From JADGQM01 sp964505935 (lineage in GTDB: Bacteria > Desulfobacterota > Syntrophobacteria > Syntrophobacterales > Syntrophobacteraceae), in NCBI GenBank assembly GCA_964505935.1, contig CAZDKX010000002.1:8195-72194 (forward strand): a stretch of 64,000 bases of DNA, written 5' to 3'. Below are positions 19,201 to 26,925 of the stretch, piece by piece; position 1 is the stretch's first letter, and each line of letters opens with the position of its first letter. The notes under the pieces were generated by a model. It did no database searches. It saw nothing but the letters and a program-made list of their open reading frames with translations, and had not been told where the DNA came from. Both the position numbers and the translations under genes were made by a program.

Positions 19201-20056
19201 CTGCCATCCGACCCTGCCGATAGCCGCTCACCAGCTTGCCTCCCACAATGCCGTACCCCAAGTAGACATCCCAGAAAGAATAAACGGGGACAGCGCTGTG
19301 GCGTGAGACCCATTTCGTCGTTTCACCGTACATCAACTGGCGGCCCGTCTCATCGGTTATCAGGCCATTGAGAAACAGGAGCGAGCGTTGCCCCACTTTC
19401 TCCAGTCGCGTTCTCAATTCTAAAATCGGCAAATCATCCCAGAAAGCGACCTTTACCTGAGGAGGCAGGTCGGGTAGAGCCGCCACGAAACTGTCACGAT
19501 TGTATTTGTCGGCTGCGACGGAGGTTCGCCCAACGACGATGATTTCCTCGGTGCTGGGGTGAAGCCGGAGGGCCATAATAACCGTTTCGACGATCGAAAC
19601 GTCTTCAGCAACACCGGTAATGCCACGTTTTCCCAAGAGCATGGAGGGAGTAAAGTCATTGATCCCGCAAAACACGATGGGGGTATCGGGAAACAGCCGG
19701 TCACGCTCTGAAAGCACGAGATTCAGGGCGGCATTGTCCGATACCATGACGAGGGTCGGGGCTGTCCCTTCCAGCTTTGAGAGAACCAGGTCACGAATCA
19801 GGCGGGTCCGCCCGGGATCAATATAGCGCCGGGCATCGAGAAACTCGGCGCTCAGTTGAACCTCGCAACCACTGCGGGAAAACGTATCGTGAATCCCGTC
19901 CATGATCGATTCGGTCCAGCTTAGGCCTGCATGGTAGGAGTGGATGACGAAAACCTGACTGTTGACCCGTGGCGAGTCCGCCGGGCTCGGAGCTGCCGCC
20001 AGCAGCGTCAAAAGTCCGATCCCAAGCGCCAGGAGCATGCCATAGCGAACACCCAT
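16298..20056 (-). CDS. Membrane hybrid histidine kinase with ABC_sub_bind sensor
   Basis: This 1252-residue protein has a signal/anchor helix (about 5-25) and a periplasmic ABC_sub_bind-like domain (about 33-335, starting VFVIHSYHAGLSW). A membrane helix lies near 350-372. Three PAS domains (about 380-505, 515-630, 640-760) and a classical HisKA (MSHELRTPLNAILGYS, His near 803) follow. The HATPase has DTGTGIA and GTGLGLAIS, the receiver has Asp near 1097 (WMDMRMPVMNG), and a helical HPt-like tail contains no obvious phospho-His. It is the first gene of the three-kinase set. The ATG at 20056 follows a purine-rich GAGGAGG stretch. Unlike the two downstream kinases, it has the classical HELRTP box, so it is not a simple duplicate of them. 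Confidence 0.9.
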   Translation of the reverse strand: MGVRYGMLLALGIGLLTLLAAAPSPADSPRVNSQVFVIHSYHAGLSWTESIMDGIHDTFSRSGCEVQLSAEFLDARRYIDPGRTRLIRDLVLSKLEGTAPTLVMVSDNAALNLVLSERDRLFPDTPIVFCGINDFTPSMLLGKRGITGVAEDVSIVETVIMALRLHPSTEEIIVVGRTSVAADKYNRDSFVAALPDLPPQVKVAFWDDLPILELRTRLEKVGQRSLLFLNGLITDETGRQLMYGETTKWVSRHSAVPVYSFWDVYLGYGIVGGKLVSGYRQGRMAAELALRILKGEKAEDLPVVKGTDANQSMFDYQQLVRFQIGLSELPPGALLVNRPDSFYQKYQPLVWATAALLLGLSGFVVLLMLNILHRRSAAEALRRSEEQYRELVENANSLILRVDSAGNITFFNEFAQRFYGYAEEEILGRNLVGTIMPETESSGRDLRALFSDVVKNTEHYAVSENENMRRNGERIWVAWSNKPVRDASGKLTEILCVGTDITERKRAEEALAKSEENFRTLVENAPDGIYIQTNNRFVYVNATAVNLLGAPSADSLLGTSAFDRIHASFHALIRERVKSLVAERKAVEMIDEVYVRMDGSPIDVEVAAVPFRYHDEDGALIFFRDITRRKRAEAALKTSEERMRLFFERQLIGMAITSPEKKWVQVNDKICQMLGYSGAELLGMTWAELTYPDDLPLDVAQFDRLLAGEIDDYTMEKRFVRKDGVVIFTNLSVGCVRHPDGTMDYVLALLEDISKRKQAEEALLRAHDSLEVKVQERTAELAVAKERAEAASRAKSVFLANMSHELRTPLNAILGYSQLLQRSSALPPQQREYLHIINRSGEHLVALINDVLEISRIEAQRITLEPRNCDLHLLLKDLELMFRVRTDAKGLWFELTGINDLPRYVMVDENKLRQVLVNLLGNAVKYTLAGGIFMHLAVREQTPTGMCLVIEVKDTGTGIAEDELERVFQYFEQAASGRQSESGTGLGLAISREYARMMGGDISVTSRVGEGSTFRLELAIQEGTQPELIEKRQKGMVIGLEPGQATPRILVAEDQQESRRLMVTLFEDVGFEVREAADGQEAIRVFEEFQPHLIWMDMRMPVMNGLEATRRLKATEAGKSLVVIALTAQALEEEREPILAAGCDDFVRKPFREEELFELMAKHLGVKYLYERDQTEEERSRPEPEVTAAQLAVLPGELRRELHDALLRLDMVRTMEVIERISERDALLGTALRAVTENLDYHGLLRLLEQED

Positions 20057-20699
20057 GAACCCTCCTCACCTCCTCCTTGGAAAAGTTGCGAGTTGTGAGT
20101 GGCGAGTGGCCGGTTGCAGTTGCCTGTCAACCGCGGTCCTTTTCATGTGTTTCCGGGTGTCCCAAGGGGACATGAGCAACTGCTTTGCTGAAAACTGCCC
20201 CGAGAAATCTCCCTGAGCTCCTGTGGGGGCCGGCTTGCGAAAATCTCGCCTGCCAGAACCGCTGGCTCAATAAAGGCTCTGCTCCGGACCCGTCTCTGCT
20301 GCAACCGCCCCAAAACAACCTGCACCCAGTGCAAAGCTGTACCCAGTGGGAATATGAAGAACATGACGGAAGTTCTTGCTGCCCCTGTTGCTCTTCCTGA
20401 TCAAAAAAATACTTCGGAAAGAGCCGCAAAATGAGTCGTGAGATCTTAACACGATGCTCTGAAGAATTCTTGGAGTTTTGCGGTCTTGGTGCTAATTTAT
20501 GCATATCCTCTTCAACAGGGCCGGCAGCTTTCGCACCGCATGCGCCCCGTTGGCCGGCTTGGACTGCGATTCTGCCAGGTCTGCCGAACAGCTGCCAAAT
20601 AGTTGGTGTTGAAGCGGATGAAGAATTAAAATTTTGATCAGTACAGCTGGAAAAAAATCTTATGCTTGACGAGTCCCATAGAAAGAGGAGTCGGTGAAG
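20057..20699. other. Gene-free divergent intergenic region
   Basis: These 643 bases separate the kinase operon (minus strand) from the flavin reductase gene (plus strand). The first part holds a family C repeat (20083-20190). The remainder shows no credible ORF or RNA gene; it becomes AT-richer between about 20400 and 20690, where promoters for the plus-strand gene are expected. No single promoter stands out. Confidence 0.5.
20083..20190. repeat. Dispersed repeat, family C copy 1
   Basis: The conserved core reads TTTCATGTGTTTCCGGGTGT, then CCCAAGGGGACATGAGCAAC, and is preceded by GAGTGGCGAGTGGCCGG. The central TGTCCC...GGGGACA part is palindromic. Similar copies lie at 47967-48030 and 61381-61470. 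All three copies are intergenic. Confidence 0.65.
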
Positions 20700-21281
20700 A
20701 TGAAAAAAGTCCAACTGGGTCCAAAGACCCTGCTCTACCCCATGCCCGCTTTCCTTGTCGGGGCAAATGTTGACGGAAAACCCAATTTCATGACGGCTGC
20801 CTGGAGCGGCATCGCCTGCAGCACCCCGCCGATGCTCACGGTGGCCCTTCAGCACCATCGTTACACGCTGAAAGGCATGAAGGAAACCGGCGTCTTCTCC
20901 ATCAACGTTCCCTCCGTCGACCTCATCAAGGAAACGGACTACTGTGGCCTCTTTTCGGGCGAGAAAGAAGATAAAGTGGCCACCTGCAGTTTCAAGGTGT
21001 TCTACGGTGTGCTGAAAACCGCCCCGATGATCGAACAATGCCCGGTCAACCTCGAGTGTAAAGCGATGCACACGCTGTATCTCGGCAGCCATGCCCTGCT
21101 CGTCGCCCTGATCAAGGAGGTCTATGTTTCCGAGGCGTGCTTGACCAACGGAGAGCCTGATATTGACAAGGTCCACCCCTTGATCTACGCGACGGGGACC
21201 GATAAAGCGTATTACGAGTTCGGCGGGAGACTCGCCGAAGCCTTCAGCGTGGGCAAAGAGTTGAAGAAAGCAGCGGGCTGA
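20700..21281 (+). CDS. Flavin reductase family protein
   Basis: This 193-residue FMN-binding split-barrel protein starts MKKVQLGPKTLLYPMPAFLV. It carries the family's segments NFMTAAWSGIACSTPP (flavin contact) and FSINVPS. Such proteins reduce free flavins with NAD(P)H or act as FMN-containing electron carriers in anaerobes. The ATG at 20700 is preferred over the GTG at 20694 because AGAGGAG ends at 20690, only three bases from the GTG but nine from the ATG. The gene stands alone between the kinase operon and a minus-strand membrane protein. The partner enzyme is not evident. Confidence 0.88.
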   Translation: MKKVQLGPKTLLYPMPAFLVGANVDGKPNFMTAAWSGIACSTPPMLTVALQHHRYTLKGMKETGVFSINVPSVDLIKETDYCGLFSGEKEDKVATCSFKVFYGVLKTAPMIEQCPVNLECKAMHTLYLGSHALLVALIKEVYVSEACLTNGEPDIDKVHPLIYATGTDKAYYEFGGRLAEAFSVGKELKKAAG

Positions 21282-21356
21282 AGCGAGTGGTGGCGGCACT
21301 TACGATAGGTGCCGGCTGCCGTCTCGGTGACCGGAGCAGGCCCTCGAGCGAACGCG

Positions 21357-21839
21357 CTATTCCGCCATTTCGTTGATCTCGCCGGCGAGGGATTCGTGCT
21401 GGCTCTTTTCCAGAAGTTGTCTGCTGGTGGTTCTCTCGAAGCTGATGATCCGGTTGTCGTCAAACTCTTCCGCAATGCCGACGGTAACAAAATAGATGAA
21501 CGGGAGGATCGCCAGAATACCGACGATGGTTCTGATCACCAGGCCGGCCCCGGTGAAACGCGCTACCACAAAAATCACTCCTATGCCCAGGATCATCGAA
21601 ATCACCACCCGCAGGTAAAGCTGCCATGAGCGGTTGGGCTGGTGAACCGAGCACCTGCCTTTTGCCATCGCCTCCAGTTGTGGCACCAGCGTCCCGTCAA
21701 GGAGGTGCGCCTTCAAGAACTGGGCGTATGCCTTTCTGGCAAGGGTGAGCTCGCTCTTGTGGCGAGTCCAGTGAACAAAGACGGCCATTCCGGCAATCAA
21801 TGCTGCCAGAAAAACAACGAATGCTGCTTCGTATTCCAC
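21357..21839 (-). CDS. Small membrane protein of unknown function
   Basis: I do not recognise the family. The protein has 160 residues if started at the GTG at 21839, which has GGGGAG seven bases upstream. An upstream ATG at 21902 would add a glycine- and alanine-rich stretch without a ribosome-binding site. Three hydrophobic helices are visible: one near the N-terminus (AAFVVFLAALIAGMAVFV), and two in tandem around residues 80-130 (VVISMILGIGVIFVVARF and VGILAILPFIYFVTVGIA). The loop between helix 1 and 2 is basic and contains CSVH. It is convergent to the flavin reductase gene and upstream of hcpR in the other direction. No functional inference is safe. Confidence 0.6.
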   Translation of the reverse strand: MEYEAAFVVFLAALIAGMAVFVHWTRHKSELTLARKAYAQFLKAHLLDGTLVPQLEAMAKGRCSVHQPNRSWQLYLRVVISMILGIGVIFVVARFTGAGLVIRTIVGILAILPFIYFVTVGIAEEFDDNRIISFERTTSRQLLEKSQHESLAGEINEMAE

Positions 21840-22040
21840 TCTGCTACTCCCCGGCAAAACCATGCCTGCGCCTGCAGCACCCTCTCCAGGCACCAGGAAC
21901 ACAAAAACGCCTACTTCGGTGGCGCCCCGGCGGCGAGGGGAAGTTGACCTTCACTCTCAGCAGGCCCTTTTCTCGCGCGGCATGATAATCTTCCCGGAAA
22001 TCATCTGTCATCAAAAAAAAGCACGAAGCATCATCGCCTT

Positions 22041-22727
22041 TCAGGGGAGCAGCTTTTCGCCGGCGGCGAGGTTTTCGAGTCCCTGACGGTCCAGCAGCGA
22101 AATTTTGCGGCCTTCCACCTGGATGAGCTGCTGTTGATTCATGCGCGAGAGGATGCGAGAGAGGGTCTCGGGAATGGTTCCGAGAAGACTGGCCAATTGG
22201 GCTTTCGTGATGTCCAGTTGAAAGGTCTCCGCATCCCGGCGACGGCTGCTCAGGTAAAGGAGATAGGCGGCAAGTCGCCCGGGAACCTCCTTCAGGGAAA
22301 GGTCTTCGATCAAGTGAGTGAAGCGACGCAACCGCTGGGAGAGAAGGGCCAGCATGTTCAGGGCGAGGGAAGTTTCGGTCTTCAGCAGGTCGAAGAACGC
22401 GTCTTTGGGAAAGAACAATACCCGGCCGGCCTCCAGAGCTTCGGCGTGGGCCGGATAATTGCCGCCGGCAAACAGGGGGACTTCGCCAAAGAGCTCTCCT
22501 CCGGAGAAGATGTGGAGGATCTGTTCCTTGCCTTCCAGAGAAAGCTTGTAGACTTTGACCTTTCCTGAGATAATCACGAACAAGCCGATGGCCCTGCTGC
22601 CCTCGGCGAACAGCGTCTGCCCCTTCCGGACCTTCTTTTCGACAGCGATTCCAGCCAGCTTTTCCAGTTGTTCCCGGGGTAAGCCCTTGAAGAGAGGAGT
22701 TACGGCAATATGCTCGGCCAGTTCCAT
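22041..22727 (-). CDS. hcpR: Crp/Fnr-family regulator, HcpR-like
   Basis: This 228-residue regulator has an N-terminal cyclic-nucleotide-binding-type domain (about 5-125; GELFGEVPLFAGG) and a C-terminal Crp-type helix-turn-helix (about 150-215; TKAQLASLLGTIPETLSRIL). The ATG at 22727 is preferred, with AAGGAC upstream; the longer open frame to 22829 adds Arg/Cys-rich residues unlike the family. It has no N-terminal Cys cluster of the FNR type. It is divergent from hcp, and a perfect TTGAC-N4-GTCAA palindrome lies between them. HcpR regulators of sulfate reducers respond to nitrosative stress, probably via heme-bound NO, and recognise this kind of site. The name rests on context and site, not on a resolved phylogeny. 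Confidence 0.85.
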   Translation of the reverse strand: MELAEHIAVTPLFKGLPREQLEKLAGIAVEKKVRKGQTLFAEGSRAIGLFVIISGKVKVYKLSLEGKEQILHIFSGGELFGEVPLFAGGNYPAHAEALEAGRVLFFPKDAFFDLLKTETSLALNMLALLSQRLRRFTHLIEDLSLKEVPGRLAAYLLYLSSRRRDAETFQLDITKAQLASLLGTIPETLSRILSRMNQQQLIQVEGRKISLLDRQGLENLAAGEKLLP

Positions 22728-22843
22728 GAATTCGTCCTTCTTCGAGCAGCGGCAAGCGGTGCTTCTACCTCGCCACGATATTCTAAGGATCACCTCTTCA
22801 GGATACTCAATCACCAGTAAGAAATTCAAAGGATTTATGCTTC

Positions 22844-22857
22844 TTGACTTAGGTCAA
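22844..22857. promoter_or_regulatory. HcpR-type operator
   Basis: The sequence TTGACTTAGGTCAA has perfect TTGAC/GTCAA half-sites separated by four bases. It differs from the FNR box (TTGAT-N4-ATCAA) in the way expected for HcpR. It is about 105 bases upstream of the hcp ATG and about 117 from the hcpR start. A weak -10 element (GATTAA at 22877-22882) lies at the right distance downstream for class II activation of hcp. Confidence 0.75.
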
Positions 22858-22961
22858 AGACGGCGGTGGCAAGACTGATTAAAAGAGTACCGTCACATTG
22901 AGATGGGAGCTTCACGCCGCTTGCGGCAACGAACCATTTTAACTCGAAAGGAGAGACGGTC

Positions 22962-24590
22962 ATGTTTTGTTACCAGTGCGAACAGACGGCTAAGGGTGAA
23001 GGGTGTACGAAAGCGGGAGTATGCGGCAAATCGCATGAGGTGGCGGCAATCCAGGACCTCTTGATTTATGCTATCGAGGGGCTTTCCCTGGTGGCGGTCG
23101 AGGGCCGCAGAGTGGGAGTAACGGACCGGGATGTAAACGTTTTTACGGTCCAGGCGACGTTTTCCACGCTGACCAATGTGAACTTCGACCCCGAACGCTT
23201 GGTTACGCTGCTCAAGCGTGCCGTGGAACTGAGGGAGTCACTCAAAGCCAAGGTGAAGGCAGCCGGCGGCAACGTGGCTTTTTCTGAAGAAGCAGCCGGC
23301 TTCAAGCCCGAGACCACGGTGGCGGGGCTGGTGGCTCAGGGGGAGAAAGTGGGACTGAAGGCCGATCCCTCCATTGACCCCGACATCCTCTCCCTCCAGC
23401 ATACCCTGCTCTTTGGCCTCAAGGGCCTCTCGGCCTACGCCGACCACGCTCATATCCTCGGCCAGGAAGACGACGCCGTCTTTGCTTTCGTCCACGAAGC
23501 TCTGGCAGCGATGTTCAACAAGGAGCTCGCGTTGGGCGACTGGTTGGGGTTGGTCCTCAAATGCGGGGAAATCAACCTCCGCACCATGGAACTGCTCGAT
23601 GCGGCCAACACCGGTGCCTACGGCCATCCCGCACCGACCAGGGTGCCCCTGGGGGCGAAGCAAGGCAAGGCGATCCTGGTCAGCGGGCACGATCTCAAAG
23701 ACCTTGAAGAGCTCCTCAAACAAACCGAGGGCAAGGGCATCAACATCTACACCCATGGCGAAATGCTGCCCACCCACGGCTATCCGGGCCTGAAGAAGTA
23801 CGCTCACTTCTACGGACACTACGGCACCGCCTGGCAAAATCAGCAAAAGGAATTCTCCCAGTTCCCCGGCGCCATTCTCATGACCACCAATTGCATCCAG
23901 AGGCCCCAGGCAGTCTACGCCGGCAACATCTTCACCTGCGGTCTGGTCGGGTGGCCCGACGTGCCTCATATCGCCAACCGGGACTTCACTCCGGTCATCC
24001 AGAAGGCCCTGGCTTTGCCGGGTTTTCCCGAAGACACCAACGGCAAAGCGGTGATGGTCGGCTTCGGGAGAAATACCGTCCTCGGGGTTGCCGACAAGGT
24101 GATCGACGCGGTCAAGAACAAGGCGATTCGCCATTTCTTCCTGGTGGCCGGCTGCGACGGCGCCAAACCGGGTCGGAACTACTACACGGAATTTGTGGAA
24201 AAGGTGCCGGACGACTGCGTCGTGCTCACGCTGGCCTGCGGCAAGTTCCGCTTTTTTGACAAGGACCTCGGCACCATCGGCGGCCTCCCGCGGCTCATGG
24301 ACATGGGCCAGTGCAACGATGCCTACTCGGCCATTCAGGTCGCAGTAGCCCTGGCCAAGGCCTTCGGCGTGGGCGTGAACGACCTGCCGCTCTCCCTCAT
24401 TCTGTCTTGGTATGAACAAAAAGCGGTGGCAATTCTCCTTACCCTGCTGGCCCTCGGCATCAAGAACATTCGACTTGGCCCCTCGCTTCCGGCCTTTACC
24501 ACGCCGAATGTGCTCGACGTCCTGGTCAAGAACTACAACATCAAACCGATCAGCACGCCGGATGCGGATCTGAAGGAGATCCTCGGCTAA
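22962..24590 (+). CDS. hcp: Hybrid cluster protein / hydroxylamine reductase
   Basis: This 542-residue redox enzyme reduces NO or hydroxylamine and relieves nitrosative stress. The N-terminal cubane ligands are C3-x2-C6-x8-C15-x5-C21, the spacing of Hcp from anaerobes. The hybrid Fe-S-O cluster ligands are represented by conserved segments such as GHDLKDLEELL, THGEMLPTHGYP, TTNCIQRP, TCGLVGWP, VAGCDGAKPGR and LACGKFRF. The ATG at 22962 has AAAGGAGAG upstream. It is divergent from hcpR with the operator in between. A strong palindrome follows its stop and may end a monocistronic transcript before the HD gene. No NADH-dependent Hcr reductase is adjacent; the ferredoxin-like protein at 25555 is a candidate electron donor. 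Confidence 0.95.
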   Translation: MFCYQCEQTAKGEGCTKAGVCGKSHEVAAIQDLLIYAIEGLSLVAVEGRRVGVTDRDVNVFTVQATFSTLTNVNFDPERLVTLLKRAVELRESLKAKVKAAGGNVAFSEEAAGFKPETTVAGLVAQGEKVGLKADPSIDPDILSLQHTLLFGLKGLSAYADHAHILGQEDDAVFAFVHEALAAMFNKELALGDWLGLVLKCGEINLRTMELLDAANTGAYGHPAPTRVPLGAKQGKAILVSGHDLKDLEELLKQTEGKGINIYTHGEMLPTHGYPGLKKYAHFYGHYGTAWQNQQKEFSQFPGAILMTTNCIQRPQAVYAGNIFTCGLVGWPDVPHIANRDFTPVIQKALALPGFPEDTNGKAVMVGFGRNTVLGVADKVIDAVKNKAIRHFFLVAGCDGAKPGRNYYTEFVEKVPDDCVVLTLACGKFRFFDKDLGTIGGLPRLMDMGQCNDAYSAIQVAVALAKAFGVGVNDLPLSLILSWYEQKAVAILLTLLALGIKNIRLGPSLPAFTTPNVLDVLVKNYNIKPISTPDADLKEILG

Positions 24591-24609
24591 CCGCAGGATT
24601 GAGGCCACG

Positions 24610-24635
24610 GGTTCCCAAGCTGGAGCTTGGGAACC
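24610..24635. repeat. Perfect palindrome after hcp, family D copy 1
   Basis: GGTTCCCAAGCT followed by GG and then the exact complement of the first arm makes a 26-base palindrome, 20 bases after the hcp stop. A related copy is at 27066-27097 and a decayed one near 36950-36975. It lacks a T-run, so if it ends transcription it is not a canonical intrinsic terminator. Confidence 0.75.
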
Positions 24636-24806
24636 AGCGTTCTGAGGGTCCAGTGGGCTGAGGGGGTGGCGGGCTGCTGTGTCTACGGCCCGCTATTCCG
24701 GCTGACTCCTGGACCAGTGAATTGCTGAACAGCACAGCGGCGGGGCAGCCGCCAACGGACAGCGCCTTTCTCTCCTTTTGGGAGGAAAGCGGGGGAGTAA
24801 ACAGGG

Positions 24807-25547
24807 ATGAAATGCCCAGGACAAGACCGTCGTTATTGGGAAGCAGGGGCCATCTTTGAAGTCGACTGCCCGCAGTGCGGCCGGCCGGTTGAATTCTTCA
24901 AGGATGAAACGAAAAGGAAGTGCCGGCATTGTGGTCATTTGTTTGTCAATCCCCAGATGGACTTTGGCTGTGCCTCATACTGCAAGTATGCCGCTCAGTG
25001 CCTGGGGGACCTGCCGCCGGAACTGATCGCCCAACGGGATGACCTCCTCAAGGATCGCGTGGCCCTCGAAATGAAGCGCACCTTCGGGCGTGACTTCAAG
25101 CGCATCGCCCATGCCACCAAGGTGGCGCGGTACGCTGAAAGCCTTGTCAAGGCGGAACGGGGAGACCCGGCGGTCGTCCTGGCCGCCGCCTATCTGCATG
25201 ACATCGGCATCCAGGAAGCCGAACGCAAGTACAACAGCACGGCCGCCCGCTACCAGGAGCAGGAAGGCCCGCCCATCGCCCGGGAGATCCTGACCAGGCT
25301 CGGCGCGCGCGCCGAGCTCATCGACGAGGTTTGTGACCTGGTGGGCCATCACCATCATCCGCGCGAGTCTGAAACCGTCAACTTCAAGTGTCTCTATGAT
25401 GCGGACCTTATTGTGAACCTGGAAGAACGCCGGAAGGAGCAACCCATTGCCCCCGAGAGACTGGAACAGCTGATCGCGGGCAGTTTTTTCACCGATAGCG
25501 GCAGGAAGCTGGCCGGCGAGGTTTTGCGGCAAAACAGCACGCCGTAG
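24807..25547 (+). CDS. HD-domain protein with N-terminal zinc ribbon
   Basis: This 246-residue protein has an N-terminal C-x2-C...C-x2-C zinc ribbon (CPQCG and CRHCG, about 21-42) and a further CASYCKYAAQC segment (about 55-65). An HD phosphohydrolase domain follows (about 85-215). The HD motif shows His in RIAHATKVARY, the HD pair in YLHDIG, the GHHHHP run and the Asp of YDADLI, so the metal site appears complete. HD enzymes hydrolyse phosphate esters, often of nucleotides. The gene lies 216 bases after hcp and 7 bases before the ferredoxin-like gene, an association seen in other anaerobes. The substrate is unknown. Confidence 0.82.
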   Translation: MKCPGQDRRYWEAGAIFEVDCPQCGRPVEFFKDETKRKCRHCGHLFVNPQMDFGCASYCKYAAQCLGDLPPELIAQRDDLLKDRVALEMKRTFGRDFKRIAHATKVARYAESLVKAERGDPAVVLAAAYLHDIGIQEAERKYNSTAARYQEQEGPPIAREILTRLGARAELIDEVCDLVGHHHHPRESETVNFKCLYDADLIVNLEERRKEQPIAPERLEQLIAGSFFTDSGRKLAGEVLRQNSTP

Positions 25548-25554
25548 GGAGAAA

Positions 25555-26310
25555 ATGAGAATGAAAGCCGTTCGGAAAATCATCGAAATTGACGAGGAGC
25601 GCTGCGACGGTTGCGGGCAGTGTGTGATTGCCTGCGCGGAGGGCGCCATTGAGATCATTGAAGGCAAGGCCAAACTGGTCAAAGACTCTTATTGCGACGG
25701 CCTCGGGGCATGCCTGGGAGAATGCCCCCAGGGGGCCCTCACCATCCGCGAACGCGAGGCCGACGAATTCGACCCGGAAGCGGTCGAACATTATCTCCAG
25801 GAAAAAGAAAAGGCCGGCAAACCCGTCGAGCCGGCAGTTCCCTTTCAATGCCCCTCGGCTCAGCTCCGGATGCTCAAACCAGCCGGTGATGCCCCCGGTC
25901 AACGCGCTGCCCAGGCAACCAACTCCTCCGCCCTCTCTCACTGGCCCGTGCAAATCCGCCTGGTGCCGCCCAACGCCCCGTTTCTGAAGGGCGCCCATCT
26001 CCTTGTGGCCGCCGACTGCACACCCGTGGCCTGTGCCGACTTCCATCATGATTTTTTGCAGGGAAAGGTCCTGCTGCTGGGTTGTCCCAAGTTTGATGAC
26101 GTGCCGCACTATTTGAAGAAATTCGCCGAGATCTTCAAAACCGCCGGGATCAAAAGGGTTACCGTGCTTCAGATGGAGGTACCCTGCTGCTCCGCGTTGC
26201 CGGCAATCGTGAGAAAGGCCATGGCGGAGGCAGGCAAAGAGATCCCCCTGGAAGAGATCATCATCGGTGTGCAAGGAAATATTTTGAAGCGCGGGGACCT
26301 TATCGGGTAA
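25555..26310 (+). CDS. 4Fe-4S ferredoxin-type protein of the hcp locus
   Basis: This 251-residue cytoplasmic protein has an N-terminal two-cluster ferredoxin region. The first motif is canonical, C-x2-C-x2-C-x3-C (CDGCGQCVIAC). The second reads CDGLGACLGECP, with Leu in place of the second Cys, so it may bind a 3Fe-4S or a labile cluster. A charged linker follows, then a C-terminal domain (about 135-250) with CTPVACADFHHDF, GCPKFDD and VPCCSAL, which could provide further ligands. The ATG at 25555 has GGGAG upstream and follows the HD gene by 7 bases. An electron-transfer role towards Hcp is inferred from position only. Confidence 0.82.
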   Translation: MRMKAVRKIIEIDEERCDGCGQCVIACAEGAIEIIEGKAKLVKDSYCDGLGACLGECPQGALTIREREADEFDPEAVEHYLQEKEKAGKPVEPAVPFQCPSAQLRMLKPAGDAPGQRAAQATNSSALSHWPVQIRLVPPNAPFLKGAHLLVAADCTPVACADFHHDFLQGKVLLLGCPKFDDVPHYLKKFAEIFKTAGIKRVTVLQMEVPCCSALPAIVRKAMAEAGKEIPLEEIIIGVQGNILKRGDLIG

Positions 26311-26382
26311 CATGCTGCGGTGACGAATCAAGGAGAATGTCTTTCAGCAACTTTTACCGTCATCAGAGAAGGAGAGCAAGCC

Positions 26383-26925
26383 ATGAGAAGAGTGTCGGGA
26401 ATTGGTCTTTGGGTATTCCTCCTGGTCGGGCTGGCTTTACCGAGCGGATGCGCCAGGAGCGGGGAGCGGGCGGCACCGGCTACCAAGGCGATTGCGGTCC
26501 TCACGCCCACTCAGGGAAACAAGGTGCAGGGCGTGGTCTCCTTCAGCAAGGAGCGTGATGGGGTGCGGATTGAAGCCGCCATTCAGGGGCTCAAGCCCGG
26601 TCTGCACGGCTTTCATATTCACGAGTACGGCGATTGCAGTTCGCCTGATGCCAATTCTGCCGGCGGCCATTTCAATCCCGGAAATATGCCCCACGGCGGG
26701 CCAACGGCCGAGAAGCACCATGCTGGAGATCTGGGCAACCTCCAGGCCGACGCTTCGGGGAATACCAAACTCACGCTGGTTGTTGCAGGGCTCTCTTTCG
26801 AAGGCTCGAGCTCGATTCTCGGGCGGGCGGTGGTCGTGCATGCCAATCCGGACGATTTCACCACCCAACCCACGGGCGGGGCGGGGGCCCGCGTTGCCTG
26901 CGGCGTGATCGGCATCGCCAAGTAG
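26383..26925 (+). CDS. sodC: Cu/Zn superoxide dismutase, lipoprotein
   Basis: This 180-residue envelope enzyme converts superoxide to hydrogen peroxide and oxygen. A signal peptide with lipobox LPSGC places it as a membrane-anchored lipoprotein. The copper and zinc ligands are recognisable: GFHIHEYGDC, GGHFNP, HHAGDLGNL and VVVHANPDD, with the C-terminal GARVACGVIG. The disulfide Cys pair is present. The ATG at 26383 follows GGAGAG. It lies 72 bases downstream of the hcp-locus ferredoxin gene on the same strand and may be co-transcribed, which would couple superoxide and NO defence. Confidence 0.93.
   Translation: MRRVSGIGLWVFLLVGLALPSGCARSGERAAPATKAIAVLTPTQGNKVQGVVSFSKERDGVRIEAAIQGLKPGLHGFHIHEYGDCSSPDANSAGGHFNPGNMPHGGPTAEKHHAGDLGNLQADASGNTKLTLVVAGLSFEGSSSILGRAVVVHANPDDFTTQPTGGAGARVACGVIGIAK

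Noticed and set aside
20127..21299. 390-codon minus-strand open frame
   Set aside because: It lies opposite the flavin reductase gene, which has a clear family match and ribosome-binding site. The antisense translation has no recognisable domain.
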